A stretch of DNA of 64,000 nt from positions 1 through 64,000 of the forward strand of contig WQXU01000013.1 in assembly GCA_009781635.1 (NCBI GenBank), read 5' to 3'. The notes under the pieces were generated by a model. The model was not told the DNA's origin. It saw only the letters and a program-made list of their open reading frames with translations, and ran no database searches. Shown one piece after another: positions 16,223 through 25,038 of the stretch; within the stretch, counting starts at the first letter, position 1, and every line of letters starts with the position of its first letter. Source of the stretch: Treponema sp. (GTDB taxonomy: Bacteria > Spirochaetota > Spirochaetia > Treponematales > Breznakiellaceae). A program made the translations under genes and the position numbers.

Positions 16223-16873
16223 CTATGGGTATCTCCTTGGCTGTTCTGCGTTTCGCTGGTAATCGGCAGCTCTGATTATTGCAGGCTCGCCTGCTCTTGC
16301 AAAATTCTTACTTTCCGGCAGCTTCAAAATGATGATGTCAGTACCGTCTGATGTTAAATACTGAAGGATGCCGCTTATGTCTGCAGCGGGAATGATTCCC
16401 GGTATTTCCTCTTCCGCAGCGATGATATCCAGTTTTTCGGTATTAGCCGTATTTCTGGCCATTACCCCGCTGTGAAGGAATGCTTCACTGCGAATCCAAA
16501 GCCCTGCTACAAGCATCAGGATAACAGCAGCAGCAGCAGCAGCCGGCAGAGGAATTGAAAGTCTGCGCCGCCATCCGTGCGTTCTTAACCGGCGTTTTTC
16601 TTCGATTCTGTGCCAGATTCTTTCCTTGGTTTCCTGCATTTCTTCTTCTGTATATGTGCGTTCTTCGGGAAGAAATGGTTCATCAATGACACGTTCTACA
16701 TATGTTCTTTTTTCTGAATAATCTTTTTTAAACAGTTTGTGAAGCCGGCTGAAATTTTCATATTTTTCTCTGCAAAGAGGGCAGATTTTAAAGTGGGCCT
16801 CCATTTTTTCTTTCCATGGAGAAGGCAGCTCCCCGTCTACATAGATTGATAAAATTTGCGGGTCAGGACACAT
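16223..16873 (-). CDS. Anti-sigma factor with zinc-finger (ZAS-type) domain
   Basis: 216 residues from ATG 16873, chosen because AAGGTGG sits five bases upstream and overlaps the sigma gene's stop codon. An N-terminal zf-HC2/ZAS domain carries the H-x3-C-x2-C motif (HFKICPLC) plus an upstream Cys2. A charged cytoplasmic linker follows, then one membrane segment (~120-142) that includes six alanines encoded by a (CAG)6 run read on the other strand, and a ~70-residue extracytoplasmic part. The design is that of a membrane-bound anti-sigma holding the ECF factor encoded immediately upstream until an envelope signal releases it. A longer frame opens at 16942 but would overlap the sigma gene. Confidence 0.85.
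   Translation of the reverse strand: MCPDPQILSIYVDGELPSPWKEKMEAHFKICPLCREKYENFSRLHKLFKKDYSEKRTYVERVIDEPFLPEERTYTEEEMQETKERIWHRIEEKRRLRTHGWRRRLSIPLPAAAAAAVILMLVAGLWIRSEAFLHSGVMARNTANTEKLDIIAAEEEIPGIIPAADISGILQYLTSDGTDIIILKLPESKNFARAGEPAIIRAADYQRNAEQPRRYP
16525..16542 (+). repeat. (CAG)6 trinucleotide run in the anti-sigma gene
   Basis: Six perfect CAG units, read as GCT on the coding strand, encode the poly-Ala start of the anti-sigma membrane segment. Gain or loss of a unit keeps the frame and would change the length of the membrane helix. Confidence 0.8.
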
Positions 16874-16883
16874 ACGTACCACC

Positions 16884-17495
16884 TTATACAAGCTTTCCTG
16901 CATGCTGTAATTCATCTGCAAGCAGTGCGGCAAGCCGCTCACGGGCTCTAAAAACCCGTACTTTCACATTTCCTTCGCTAATGCCAAGAACCTTGCCAAT
17001 TTCTTTATAGTTCATTTCAGCATATTCTTTTAGTATTAATACCATTCGTAAATTTTCCGGCAGCTTGTTAAGGGCGTTCTGCACTTCCTGGCTTGTTTCT
17101 TTCTTAACAAGCAATCCCTCTCCGGTTTCCTCCTGCCTGTGATCTTCCCTGAAAGCGCGCTGATACGCCTTTCGTTCCCTGTCCTTGCGTTTTGCATAGT
17201 TTAATGCGGCGTTTTTTACAACGCGGATTAACCAGTACTTCGCTTCTTCAGGATTTGGGAAAACCATGTTTCTTTCATATAGACGGAAGAAACTTTCCTG
17301 ACAAAGGTCTTCTGCCGCTTCACTTGAGTTGGTAACTCTGAAAGCCACTCTGAACAGAACCTGGAAGGTTGAATCATATAAGCGCTTGAATTCACGGTTA
17401 AACTCAACACCAGTTTTTAATACTGCCGGTGCCTGGCCTTCCATGCCTGCGGCTTTCGCGTCATCTTCCAACTGTTCCCCTTCTATATTAAACAA
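16884..17495 (-). CDS. ECF-type RNA polymerase sigma factor
   Basis: 203 residues. Sigma-70 region 2 (~35-105) includes AEDLCQESFFRLYE, and region 4 (~140-195) ends in a helix-turn-helix, MNYKEIGKVLGISEGNVKVR. No region 1 or 3 is present, as expected for extracytoplasmic-function sigma factors. The start is TTG 17495, with GGAG seven bases upstream. It lies 31 bases after cysS on the same strand and directly before its anti-sigma. It likely controls its own operon and other envelope genes. I did not find a clear -35 AAC-type ECF promoter before it, so basal transcription may come from cysS. Confidence 0.92.
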   Translation of the reverse strand: MFNIEGEQLEDDAKAAGMEGQAPAVLKTGVEFNREFKRLYDSTFQVLFRVAFRVTNSSEAAEDLCQESFFRLYERNMVFPNPEEAKYWLIRVVKNAALNYAKRKDRERKAYQRAFREDHRQEETGEGLLVKKETSQEVQNALNKLPENLRMVLILKEYAEMNYKEIGKVLGISEGNVKVRVFRARERLAALLADELQHAGKLV

Positions 17496-17526
17496 AATTT
17501 ATCTCCGATTGTTACATGGTGTATTT

Positions 17527-18948
17527 TTACAAATGTTTCCAGACAGTACCTGCAGGGCCGTCTTCCAGTATTATACCGCGTTCTTTTAGGCCTTGTCTTA
17601 TATTATCGGCTGCAGTAAAATCCTTTGCCTTTTTTGCTTCCGCCCGTTTTGCGATAAGTTCTTCAATTTCCTGCGTAAATTCCGTATTATCATGGTTTTT
17701 ACCGGCTATGATATCTTTAAACCCAAGCCCTAAAACCTCGTCCATTTTTAAAACAGCCGCAAGAGCGTCTTTTGATGCAGTTTCTTCCTTTAAAAGTCCC
17801 CATAATACAGCCAGTGCCCTTGGCGTAGAAAGATCATCCTCTATTGCCTTATCAAATGCTTCTATATATTTGATGATATTCTCTTCTTTAATTTCTGTTT
17901 CCTGCGTTCCGGATTTATCAGCTAATGCCTTTATTTTATCAATTAGTGATTTACGCGAGTTTTTTGCGCCTTTTAAACTGTCAAATGAAAACTGAAGCTG
18001 GCTTCTGTAATGTCCGCTCAAAAGGAAATAACGATAATCAAGCGGATCATAGCCTTCATCGACAAGGTTTTGCAGAGTAAGAAAGCTGCCCTTAGACTTT
18101 GAGATTTTTCCGTCGTTCATTACAAGAAATTCATTATGAAGCCAGTAATTCACCCAGGGTTTTACGCCTGCGGCAGCTTCGCTCTGCGCGATTTCATTGG
18201 TGTGGTGAATAGGAATATGATCGATTCCGCCTGCATGAATATCAAAATTTTCACCAAGGTATTTCATGCTCATTGCGGAGCATTCAATATGCCAGCCGGG
18301 ATAACCCTTTCCCCAAGGACTGTCCCATACAAGGGCCTGATTTTCAAATTTGCTTTTTGTAAACCAGAGTACAAAGTCACCTGGATTGCGTTTATTTTCA
18401 TCCTGCTGTATCCGCGCGCCAGCTTTAAGATCATCAAGCCGCAGCAGAGCAAGTTCGCCGTAAGAAGGAAATTTCGATATATCAAAGTAAAGATTTCCGC
18501 CTGCAATGTAAGTAAAACCATTTTCTTCTATTCTTTTAATTAACGCTATCATATCGGCGATATGTTCTGTTGCCTTGCAGACTACCGTAGGCCGCGTTAT
18601 ATTCAGTCTGTCTGTATCTTTAAAAAACGCCTGTGTGTAAAAATCTGCGATTTCAAGGACGCTTTTTCCCCTTTCTTCCGCTGTTTTTACCATTTTATCG
18701 TCGCCGCCATCGGCATCATCCGATAAATGGCCGACATCAGTGATATTCATAACATGATTAACAGTAAAACCTGCGTGCCGCAAAGAGCGAACCAGTATGT
18801 CGTGATGCACATAGGCGCGTAGATTTCCTATGTGCGCATAATTGTAGACAGTGGGCCCGCATCCATAAAAGCCAACAGCATTATTGCCGTCTTTAGGCTT
18901 AAAAAGCTGTTTTTCGCGTCCTAATGTGTTGTAAAACGTAAATGCCAT
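17527..18948 (-). CDS. cysS: Cysteinyl-tRNA synthetase
   Basis: 473 residues from ATG 18948. Class I synthetase with HIGN (39-42, the HIGH signature), the zinc ligands Cys30 in YGCGPTVY plus the WHIECSAMS and HHTNE motifs, and KISKS as the KMSKS loop. It charges tRNA-Cys, whose gene is also in this window at 11917. A GTG six bases upstream is in frame, but a TTGAAA/TATGCT promoter places the transcript start exactly on the ATG and excludes the GTG. The ECF sigma operon follows after 31 bases. Confidence 0.96.
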   Translation of the reverse strand: MAFTFYNTLGREKQLFKPKDGNNAVGFYGCGPTVYNYAHIGNLRAYVHHDILVRSLRHAGFTVNHVMNITDVGHLSDDADGGDDKMVKTAEERGKSVLEIADFYTQAFFKDTDRLNITRPTVVCKATEHIADMIALIKRIEENGFTYIAGGNLYFDISKFPSYGELALLRLDDLKAGARIQQDENKRNPGDFVLWFTKSKFENQALVWDSPWGKGYPGWHIECSAMSMKYLGENFDIHAGGIDHIPIHHTNEIAQSEAAAGVKPWVNYWLHNEFLVMNDGKISKSKGSFLTLQNLVDEGYDPLDYRYFLLSGHYRSQLQFSFDSLKGAKNSRKSLIDKIKALADKSGTQETEIKEENIIKYIEAFDKAIEDDLSTPRALAVLWGLLKEETASKDALAAVLKMDEVLGLGFKDIIAGKNHDNTEFTQEIEELIAKRAEAKKAKDFTAADNIRQGLKERGIILEDGPAGTVWKHL

Positions 18949-18954
18949 ATGCAC

Positions 18955-18983
18955 AGCATATAAAAAAAAACTGTTTATTTCAA
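18955..18983 (-). promoter_or_regulatory. Sigma-70-type promoter of cysS (leaderless geometry)
   Basis: On the minus strand TTGAAA (18983-18978), exact 17-base spacer, TATGCT (18960-18955); the A of ATG 18948 is seven bases after the -10. No Shine-Dalgarno. This also fixes the start codon. Confidence 0.65.
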
Positions 18984-18996
18984 TATAAAATATTTT

Positions 18997-21692
18997 TTAT
19001 CCCAGGTAATCGGAAAGTCTTCTGTAGCATTGATTCACAATATGTTTTTTTGCGATATCAACATCATCGCCTGCCCACAGGATAGAAAGTCCGTCAATCA
19101 ATGTATCCAGGCTTGAAAGGCTCTCATTAAGGCTTGTATGGAAACCGCGGGAAGCGCGCAGCCAGTAATTTCCCTCTCCGTCTGTAAAAAGACCCAGAAA
19201 TCCCAAATCTTTTGAGTTCTTTTTCCATACAACTGGCTTTGCAAGATTATCAAGGTGTTTAAGAAGCGAAGAAAGCGAATTAATATTCCTGGAATCAAAA
19301 TTTTCTTTACGGGGCCATGCGCGCGAGAAAGCGCTTTCCGGATCGAGTGTCGGCGCAAGAGAAAAAATCAGATCCAGTTTTTCTCCGGCGAGCAGATTGA
19401 ATTGTTTTTTAACAATAATTGTTCCTTTTATTCCTTTATAAACAGTATCGCGCAAATTATTTCCGCCGGCAGACAGTTTATCGCTGATACGGGCAAGTTT
19501 TTCCCACGGAAGTAAAACAGTTTTTTTTCCTTTTACTGTAATAATTTCAAATATTTCGCTGTGTATCTTTATATTATTGGTAAAATCTCTTTCTTTTTTT
19601 ACTTTTGCCGGAATTAACTTCCCTGAAAATTTATTTTTTTGATATCCGTGTTCGGAAATTGAACGGGATTCGAATAATCCCGGCCTTATTCGGTTTAAAA
19701 CTGCCTTTGACAATGGAGAAACCGACATTGCATACATGCGGGAAGTGCGCACAATTTCTCCTGCTACTATAAACTGCGGATCTGCGCGGAACATTACAGA
19801 ACCAGGATGAATAATAATTTTATCTTCGGTTAGACTGCTGTATGAACCCATTTTACCTCTCGATCCCTCGCGCATGCATACAAATTGAATCATTCCGCGG
19901 CCAATACAGCATAGATAATCATCAATCTCGTCTGCAAAAAGCGGTTTATTCGCAGAGCGCTGTTTAGAAAGCACAGGAATCTTCATGTTAGCTATAATTT
20001 CTTCCAGCTGAGCTGTTACATTCAATATTTCTGCCATTGCGCGATCATCAAGGTAATTTTTTTTGCAGAATTTAGCTTTGTTGTTTGAATCGTTATACTG
20101 TTTAAACAGTTTGAGATATGAAACAAAATCGCCGTTATCATCACGGAAACTGTGATGCGCCTGTCTTGCATCCGTTTCTTCTCCCGGCGGAAGAATATAC
20201 GGGCTTTGTGTAGATAAAAATGCCGAAGCAATGATTGTTTCACGTATTATACCGGGATAATGCATTATTGCTTCAACAATAATGCGTGATTGCCGCGGAG
20301 CAAGCGGGAATTCAGTCATTAATTTACCGATATTTGACAAGCTGCGGTCTTCTTCAAGCGCATCAAGCAGATTTAATGTTTCAATTCCGCCGATTAATCC
20401 TTCTTTTTCCGGCGCTGCGATAAAATCAAAATCTTCAAAATTAGTAATGCCAAGATCCGCCATTCTTAAGATAACTTCCGATAAATCTGTGCGGAAAATT
20501 TCTTCTGTTGTATATAATGATCGATTTTCAAAATCCTTGCGCGTATACAGCCTGTAACATGTTCCTTCCCGCGTGCGTCCGGCTCTTCCCTTGCGCTGAT
20601 TCGCCGATGCAATCGATATTGGCGATTCAATCAGACTTGATGTAAATGTTTTTGGATTATACCAGTTTAATTTTGCAAGTCCGCTGTCGATTACAACGGT
20701 GATTCCGTCGATTGTTACCGATGTTTCAGCGATATTTGTTGAAATAACGACTTTTGTTTTGCCTTTTGGCGCAATTTCAAAAACTTTTTCCTGTTCTTCT
20801 TTTCCAAGCCTGCCGTATAACGGAACAAGATGCAAATATTTTCCGGCAGGACACATTGAAAGCCTGTTCATGCATTCTTTGATCATCTTTTCGCCTGAAA
20901 GAAAAATTAATATATCACCTGCTTTGGAAACCCTGCCTTCTGAGAGTTCCTTGTTTTCGCTTATGAAACGCGTGGTAATTGCCTCTATTTTCATTAAAAT
21001 CGCTTCATCTGCGCTGATATTTGAATAATTTTTGTCTTTCTGCTCTTTGTTTTCCTTTTTTTGATCCCTGAAATCTGATCCATGCTCTCTTAATACCGGA
21101 TCGTAAATCATTATCACAGGAAAACGCTGCGCTTCTATCTTTACAATAGGGCAATTATTAAAGTATTCGGAGAAAACTTCGGCATTAATTGTTGCAGAAG
21201 AAATTATAACTTTGAAATCTTTGGGCTTTCAAGCGTTCTTTTCAGCAAACCAAGGATAAAATCGATGTTTAAACTTCTTTCATGAGCTTCATCAACAACC
21301 AGAAGACTGTATTTAGACAGCCATGGATCGAGTTTCATTTCCTGAAGCAGTATTCCGTCTGTCATAATTTTTATTTTGGTTTCATGATTTGTCATGTCGG
21401 CGAATCTCATCTTGTAACCTATGAGTCCGGGGATTACAGTTGAGCATTGACGCGCAATAAACTCGCTTACAGATACTGCCGCTATGCGCCGCGGCTGAGT
21501 TACACCAATGATTCCGTTTTGCGCATAGCCTGCTTCGTAAAGTATAACAGGAAGCTGCGTTGTTTTTCCTGAACCTGTCGGGCTCTCAACAACGAGCGTC
21601 TGATTATTTTTTAACATTGATAAAATTTTTTCTTGATTTTTGTAGACAGGAAGTTCAATATAGTTCATAATATTTATCATAATGACTTGCAT
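18997..21692 (-). pseudogene. hrpA: DEAH-box RNA helicase HrpA, frameshifted
   Basis: Two frames together give one HrpA-like helicase of about 890 residues. The first piece (21692-21204; preferred start ATG 21668) has the P-loop ESPTGSGKTTQ, TQPRR and VVDEAHERS. The second piece, open through 21117 to 18997, has motif V and VI segments such as ISTNIAETSVTIDG and NQRKGRAGRT plus the C-terminal helicase region. Read in the -1 frame from about 21226, the joining bases encode DFKVIISSATINAEVFSEYF, which restores motif III (SAT) with no gap. The break is at C CCA AAG, so it is a one-base loss in an A-run, a sequencing error, or a programmed -1 frameshift. Neither piece alone would be a working helicase. 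cysS follows downstream on the same strand. Confidence 0.8.
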
Positions 21693-21716
21693 AAAAAAAA
21701 GAAAGTATGATATATT
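21687..21716 (+). promoter_or_regulatory. Promoter of ppdK
   Basis: TTGCAT (21687-21692), 18-base spacer, TATATT (21711-21716). The start would be near 21723, leaving a short leader with the strong Shine-Dalgarno GGAGG (21727-21731) before ATG 21738. This contrasts with the leaderless promoters elsewhere in the window. Confidence 0.6.
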
Positions 21717-21737
21717 AAATACATATGGAGGATGTTA

Positions 21738-24700
21738 ATGTCTAAACAAAAAAACGTTTACTTCTTTGGTAATGGTAAAGCTGAAGGAGATGCAAAGATG
21801 AAATTTGTTTTAGGCGGCAAGGGCGCCAATCTTGCCGAGATGACTAATCTTGGAATTCCGGTTCCGCCAGGCTTTACAATTTCTACAGATGTATGCGCTG
21901 CTTATTATGAAAATAAGAACAAGTATCCTGCAGGATTAAAAGAAGAAGTAGAAGCAGGACTTAAAAAACTGGAAACAGTTATGAAAAAGAAACTTGGAGA
22001 TCCAGGTGATCCGCTTTTGGTTTCTGTTCGTTCAGGAGCCGCAGCTTCAATGCCGGGCATGATGGATACAATCCTGAATCTTGGTATGAGTGATAAAGCG
22101 GTTAAGGGTCTTTCAGATAAGACCGGAAATCCGCGGTTTGCATGGGATGCTTACAGGCGTTTCATTCAGATGTTCGGTGATGTTGTTATGGGCGTTGATC
22201 ATGATCATTTTGAAAATGCCCTTGCAGAAATGAAAAAAAATAAAAAAATTGAACTTGATACAGACCTTACAGCAGCAGATTTAGAAAAACTGGTCGATCA
22301 GTATAAACAAATCGTTAAAAAACATTCCGGCAAAGATTTTCCGCAAAACCCGCTTGATCAGCTTTGGGGTTCGATAAATGCGGTTTTCGGCTCATGGATG
22401 AATGAAAGAGCTGTTAAATACCGTCAGATCGAGAATATAAAAGGGCTTATAGGAACAGCTGTTAATATTCAATCTATGGTATTCGGCAATTTCGGCGATG
22501 ATTCAGGAACAGGCGTATGTTTCAGCCGCGATCCTTCAACAGGTATCAATGAATTTTACGGCGAGTATCTGATGAATGCGCAGGGTGAAGATGTTGTCGC
22601 AGGTATCAGGACTCCGGAAAGAATTTCAACTCTGGAAAAAAAGAATCCTGTTATTTATAAACAGCTTATTTCCATTAAAAACAAACTGGAAAAACATTTT
22701 AAAGATATGCAGGATATGGAATTCACTGTTCAGCAGGGAATTTTATACATTCTGCAGACGCGCAACGGCAAACGCGCCGGTACAGCTGCTGTAAAATGCG
22801 CTGTAGATATGGTAGCTGAAGGTCTAATCGATAAAAATACTGCTATTATGCGTGTAACGCCGGGCCATCTTGATCAGCTTCTCCATCCGATGATTGATGC
22901 AAAGGCTGCAAAAAACGCCAAATCCATTACAAAGGGATTAAATGCATCGCCGGGCGCTGCCTGCGGCAGAATTGTTTACACTGCAAAGGACGCTGAAAGC
23001 TGGCATGAAAGAGGCGAAAAAGTAATGCTTGTCCGCAAGGAAACATGTCCTGAAGATATCGGCGGAATGGTTGTTTCGCAGGGTATTCTTACTTCAACCG
23101 GCGGAAAAACAAGCCATGCGGCAGTTGTTGCGCGCGGTATGGGCACTCCCTGTATTGTTGGCGCAAAAAGCGTTCTGTTACACAGCGACGGAACAGTTGA
23201 TATCGGCGGAAAGATATATAAAGAAGGCGACTGGATAACAATTGACGGTTCTTCAGGCGAAGTATATGAAGGAAAAATGCCGCTTGTTTCTCCGGAAATC
23301 TCCAGAGACATGGAAACCTTCCTTAAATGGTGTGATGAAGTGCGTTCGGGCAGCGTTCGCGGCAAGGTAAAAGGTTTCGATGTAAGAACCAATGCCGATC
23401 AGCCGGAAGATGCAAGACGCGCGTTTGATTTCGGCGCTCAGGGCATAGGTCTTTGCCGCACAGAGCACATGTTCTTCGAAAAAGACAAGCTTGTTCACTT
23501 CCGCGCGATGATTCTCTCGGAAACAGAAGAAGAGAGAAAAATCCAGTTAAAGAAGATTCTTCCGTTACAACAGAAGGATTTCTTTGGCATATTCAAGGAG
23601 ATGGGAGGCCGCCCTGTAACAATAAGGCTTTTAGATCCTCCTCTTCATGAATTTGTTCCCCATACAAAAGAAGATATTGCAGAACTTGCAGCTCACTTAA
23701 ATATTGACGAAGAAAAATTATCAATTAAAATCGGCACTCTTGTTGAAAGCAACCCAATGCTGGGACATCGCGGCTGCCGTCTTGCAGTTACTTTCCCTGA
23801 AATTTATGACATGCAGGTTGAAGCAATAGCCCTTGCAGCGGCAGAGTGCGCAAAGCAAAAGATTCCGGTGAATCCGGAAATAATGATTCCGCTGATTGTT
23901 ACCTCAAGAGAACTTAAATTCCTTCGCCCCAATGCTGAAAAAGTACTTGAAAGGGTGTTCAATGCAGCAGGCGTTAAAGTTCCCGTTAAAATCGGCACAA
24001 TGATCGAAGTTCCCCGCGCTGCGATTCGCGCAGGCGGTATTGCAGATTTTGCAGACTTTTTCAGTTTTGGAACAAACGATCTTACGCAAATGACTTTTGG
24101 CTTTAGCCGCGACGATGTCGCATCGTTCCTGCCGATTTATTTGCAAAAAGGTATTCTTGATGACGAGCCATTCCAGACAATCGACCAAAACGGCGTTGGA
24201 GGGCTTATAGAACATGCAATTTTAGAAGGAAGATTAGTAAAACCGGATCTTAAAATTGGGATCTGCGGAGAGCACGGCGGCGATCCTGCTTCTATAGAAT
24301 TTTGCTATAGAGCCGGGTTTAGCTATGTATCATGTTCACCATTCCGGGTGCCATTAGCACGCCTTGCAGGCGCGCAAGCGGTAATCAAAAATTCCGGAAA
24401 GAACATAATGGGAGGGGAGTCAGGTAAGACAAAACCTGCCACTGCCAGGGTGAAAGGCAGTAAAAAACCTGTTAAGGGGGGCAAGAAGATGGCAGTAACA
24501 TCTGCAAAAAAACCCGCAGCGAAAAAGGCAGCTGCAAAGAAACCGGCAGCTAAAAAGGTAGCTGCAAAAAAACCCGCAGCGAAAAAAGTAGCTGCAAAGA
24601 AACCGGCAGCTAAGAAAGTAGTTGCAAAAAAAGTTGGAGCAAAAAAACCTGCAGCAAAGAAAGCCACCGTAAAGAAAGTTGGCGCTAAGAAACCGGCAGC

Positions 24701-24869
24701 GAAGAAAGTAGCTGCAAAGAAACCTGCAGCAAAGAAAGTAGCTGCAAAGAAACCGGCAGCGAAGAAAGTAGCTGCAAAGAAACCTGCAGCAGCAAAAAAA
24801 CCTGCAGCAGCAAAAAAACCCGCAGTTAAGAAAGCTGCGGCGCCAAAAGCCGTCACTGTAACTATCTAA
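21738..24869 (+). CDS. ppdK: Pyruvate phosphate dikinase with histone-H1-like C-terminal tail
   Basis: 1043 residues. The first ~885 are a complete PPDK: ATP-grasp domain (start [18 protein letters not shown]), swivelling phosphohistidine domain ([13 protein letters not shown], His460) and PEP/pyruvate barrel ending in the catalytic Cys motif [12 protein letters not shown]. It interconverts pyruvate, ATP, Pi and PEP, AMP, PPi. After this the protein runs on for ~155 residues of Lys, Ala and Pro repeats (units like [10 protein letters not shown]), like bacterial and eukaryotic H1-type histones. The frame is unbroken. GGAGG lies six bases before ATG 21738, so that ATG, not 21732, is the start. 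An internal ATG at 24489 could yield the tail alone. A strong terminator follows, and the gene is monocistronic. Confidence 0.92.
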   Translation: MSKQKNVYFFGNGKAEGDAKMKFVLGGKGANLAEMTNLGIPVPPGFTISTDVCAAYYENKNKYPAGLKEEVEAGLKKLETVMKKKLGDPGDPLLVSVRSGAAASMPGMMDTILNLGMSDKAVKGLSDKTGNPRFAWDAYRRFIQMFGDVVMGVDHDHFENALAEMKKNKKIELDTDLTAADLEKLVDQYKQIVKKHSGKDFPQNPLDQLWGSINAVFGSWMNERAVKYRQIENIKGLIGTAVNIQSMVFGNFGDDSGTGVCFSRDPSTGINEFYGEYLMNAQGEDVVAGIRTPERISTLEKKNPVIYKQLISIKNKLEKHFKDMQDMEFTVQQGILYILQTRNGKRAGTAAVKCAVDMVAEGLIDKNTAIMRVTPGHLDQLLHPMIDAKAAKNAKSITKGLNASPGAACGRIVYTAKDAESWHERGEKVMLVRKETCPEDIGGMVVSQGILTSTGGKTSHAAVVARGMGTPCIVGAKSVLLHSDGTVDIGGKIYKEGDWITIDGSSGEVYEGKMPLVSPEISRDMETFLKWCDEVRSGSVRGKVKGFDVRTNADQPEDARRAFDFGAQGIGLCRTEHMFFEKDKLVHFRAMILSETEEERKIQLKKILPLQQKDFFGIFKEMGGRPVTIRLLDPPLHEFVPHTKEDIAELAAHLNIDEEKLSIKIGTLVESNPMLGHRGCRLAVTFPEIYDMQVEAIALAAAECAKQKIPVNPEIMIPLIVTSRELKFLRPNAEKVLERVFNAAGVKVPVKIGTMIEVPRAAIRAGGIADFADFFSFGTNDLTQMTFGFSRDDVASFLPIYLQKGILDDEPFQTIDQNGVGGLIEHAILEGRLVKPDLKIGICGEHGGDPASIEFCYRAGFSYVSCSPFRVPLARLAGAQAVIKNSGKNIMGGESGKTKPATARVKGSKKPVKGGKKMAVTSAKKPAAKKAAAKKPAAKKVAAKKPAAKKVAAKKPAAKKVVAKKVGAKKPAAKKATVKKVGAKKPAAKKVAAKKPAAKKVAAKKPAAKKVAAKKPAAAKKPAAAKKPAVKKAAAPKAVTVTI
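24508..24840 (+). repeat. Imperfect tandem repeats encoding the Lys/Ala tail
   Basis: Repeated units such as GCTGCAAAGAAACCGGCAGC and GCAGCGAAGAAAGTA recur in frame about a dozen times with synonymous changes, encoding KKPAAKK/KKVAAKK. Such repeats are prone to length change by slippage or recombination while keeping the frame. Confidence 0.85.
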
Positions 24870-24910
24870 GACATGGCTTTGGGTATATAGAAAAAAAGTT
24901 ATCTGTAAAG

Positions 24911-24962
24911 GACCTGATCCGGCGGCTGGATTTCCGGCTGCCGTGGTTCAGGTCTTTTTTTT
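24911..24962 (+). terminator. Rho-independent terminator after ppdK
   Basis: GACCTGA (24911-24917) pairs with TCAGGTC (24948-24954), enclosing a second GC-rich inner stem (CGGC / GCCG), and is followed by eight T. It ends the ppdK transcript. Confidence 0.88.
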
Positions 24963-25003
24963 GCCGTCATTTTATAAATATATTTAAGAAATTATAATAA
25001 TTA

Positions 25004-25032
25004 TAGTCAAAATTGTATTACGGTGATACAAT
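25004..25032 (+). promoter_or_regulatory. Extended -10 promoter of the hybrid kinase gene (leaderless geometry)
   Basis: TAGTCA (25004-25009, 4/6), 17-base spacer, and TGA-TACAAT with the hexamer at 25027-25032. The A of ATG 25039 is seven bases after the -10. No Shine-Dalgarno is seen. Confidence 0.6.
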
Positions 25033-25038
25033 ATTCAA

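Noticed and set aside
18949-18954. GTG 18954 as start of cysS
   Set aside because: It lies between the -10 box and the predicted transcript start, so it would not be in the mRNA.
24323-24856. 177-codon minus-strand frame rich in Ala and Phe
   Set aside because: It is the antisense reading of the Lys/Ala repeat tail (AAGAAA-type codons read back as TTTCTT); no start signal, no family.
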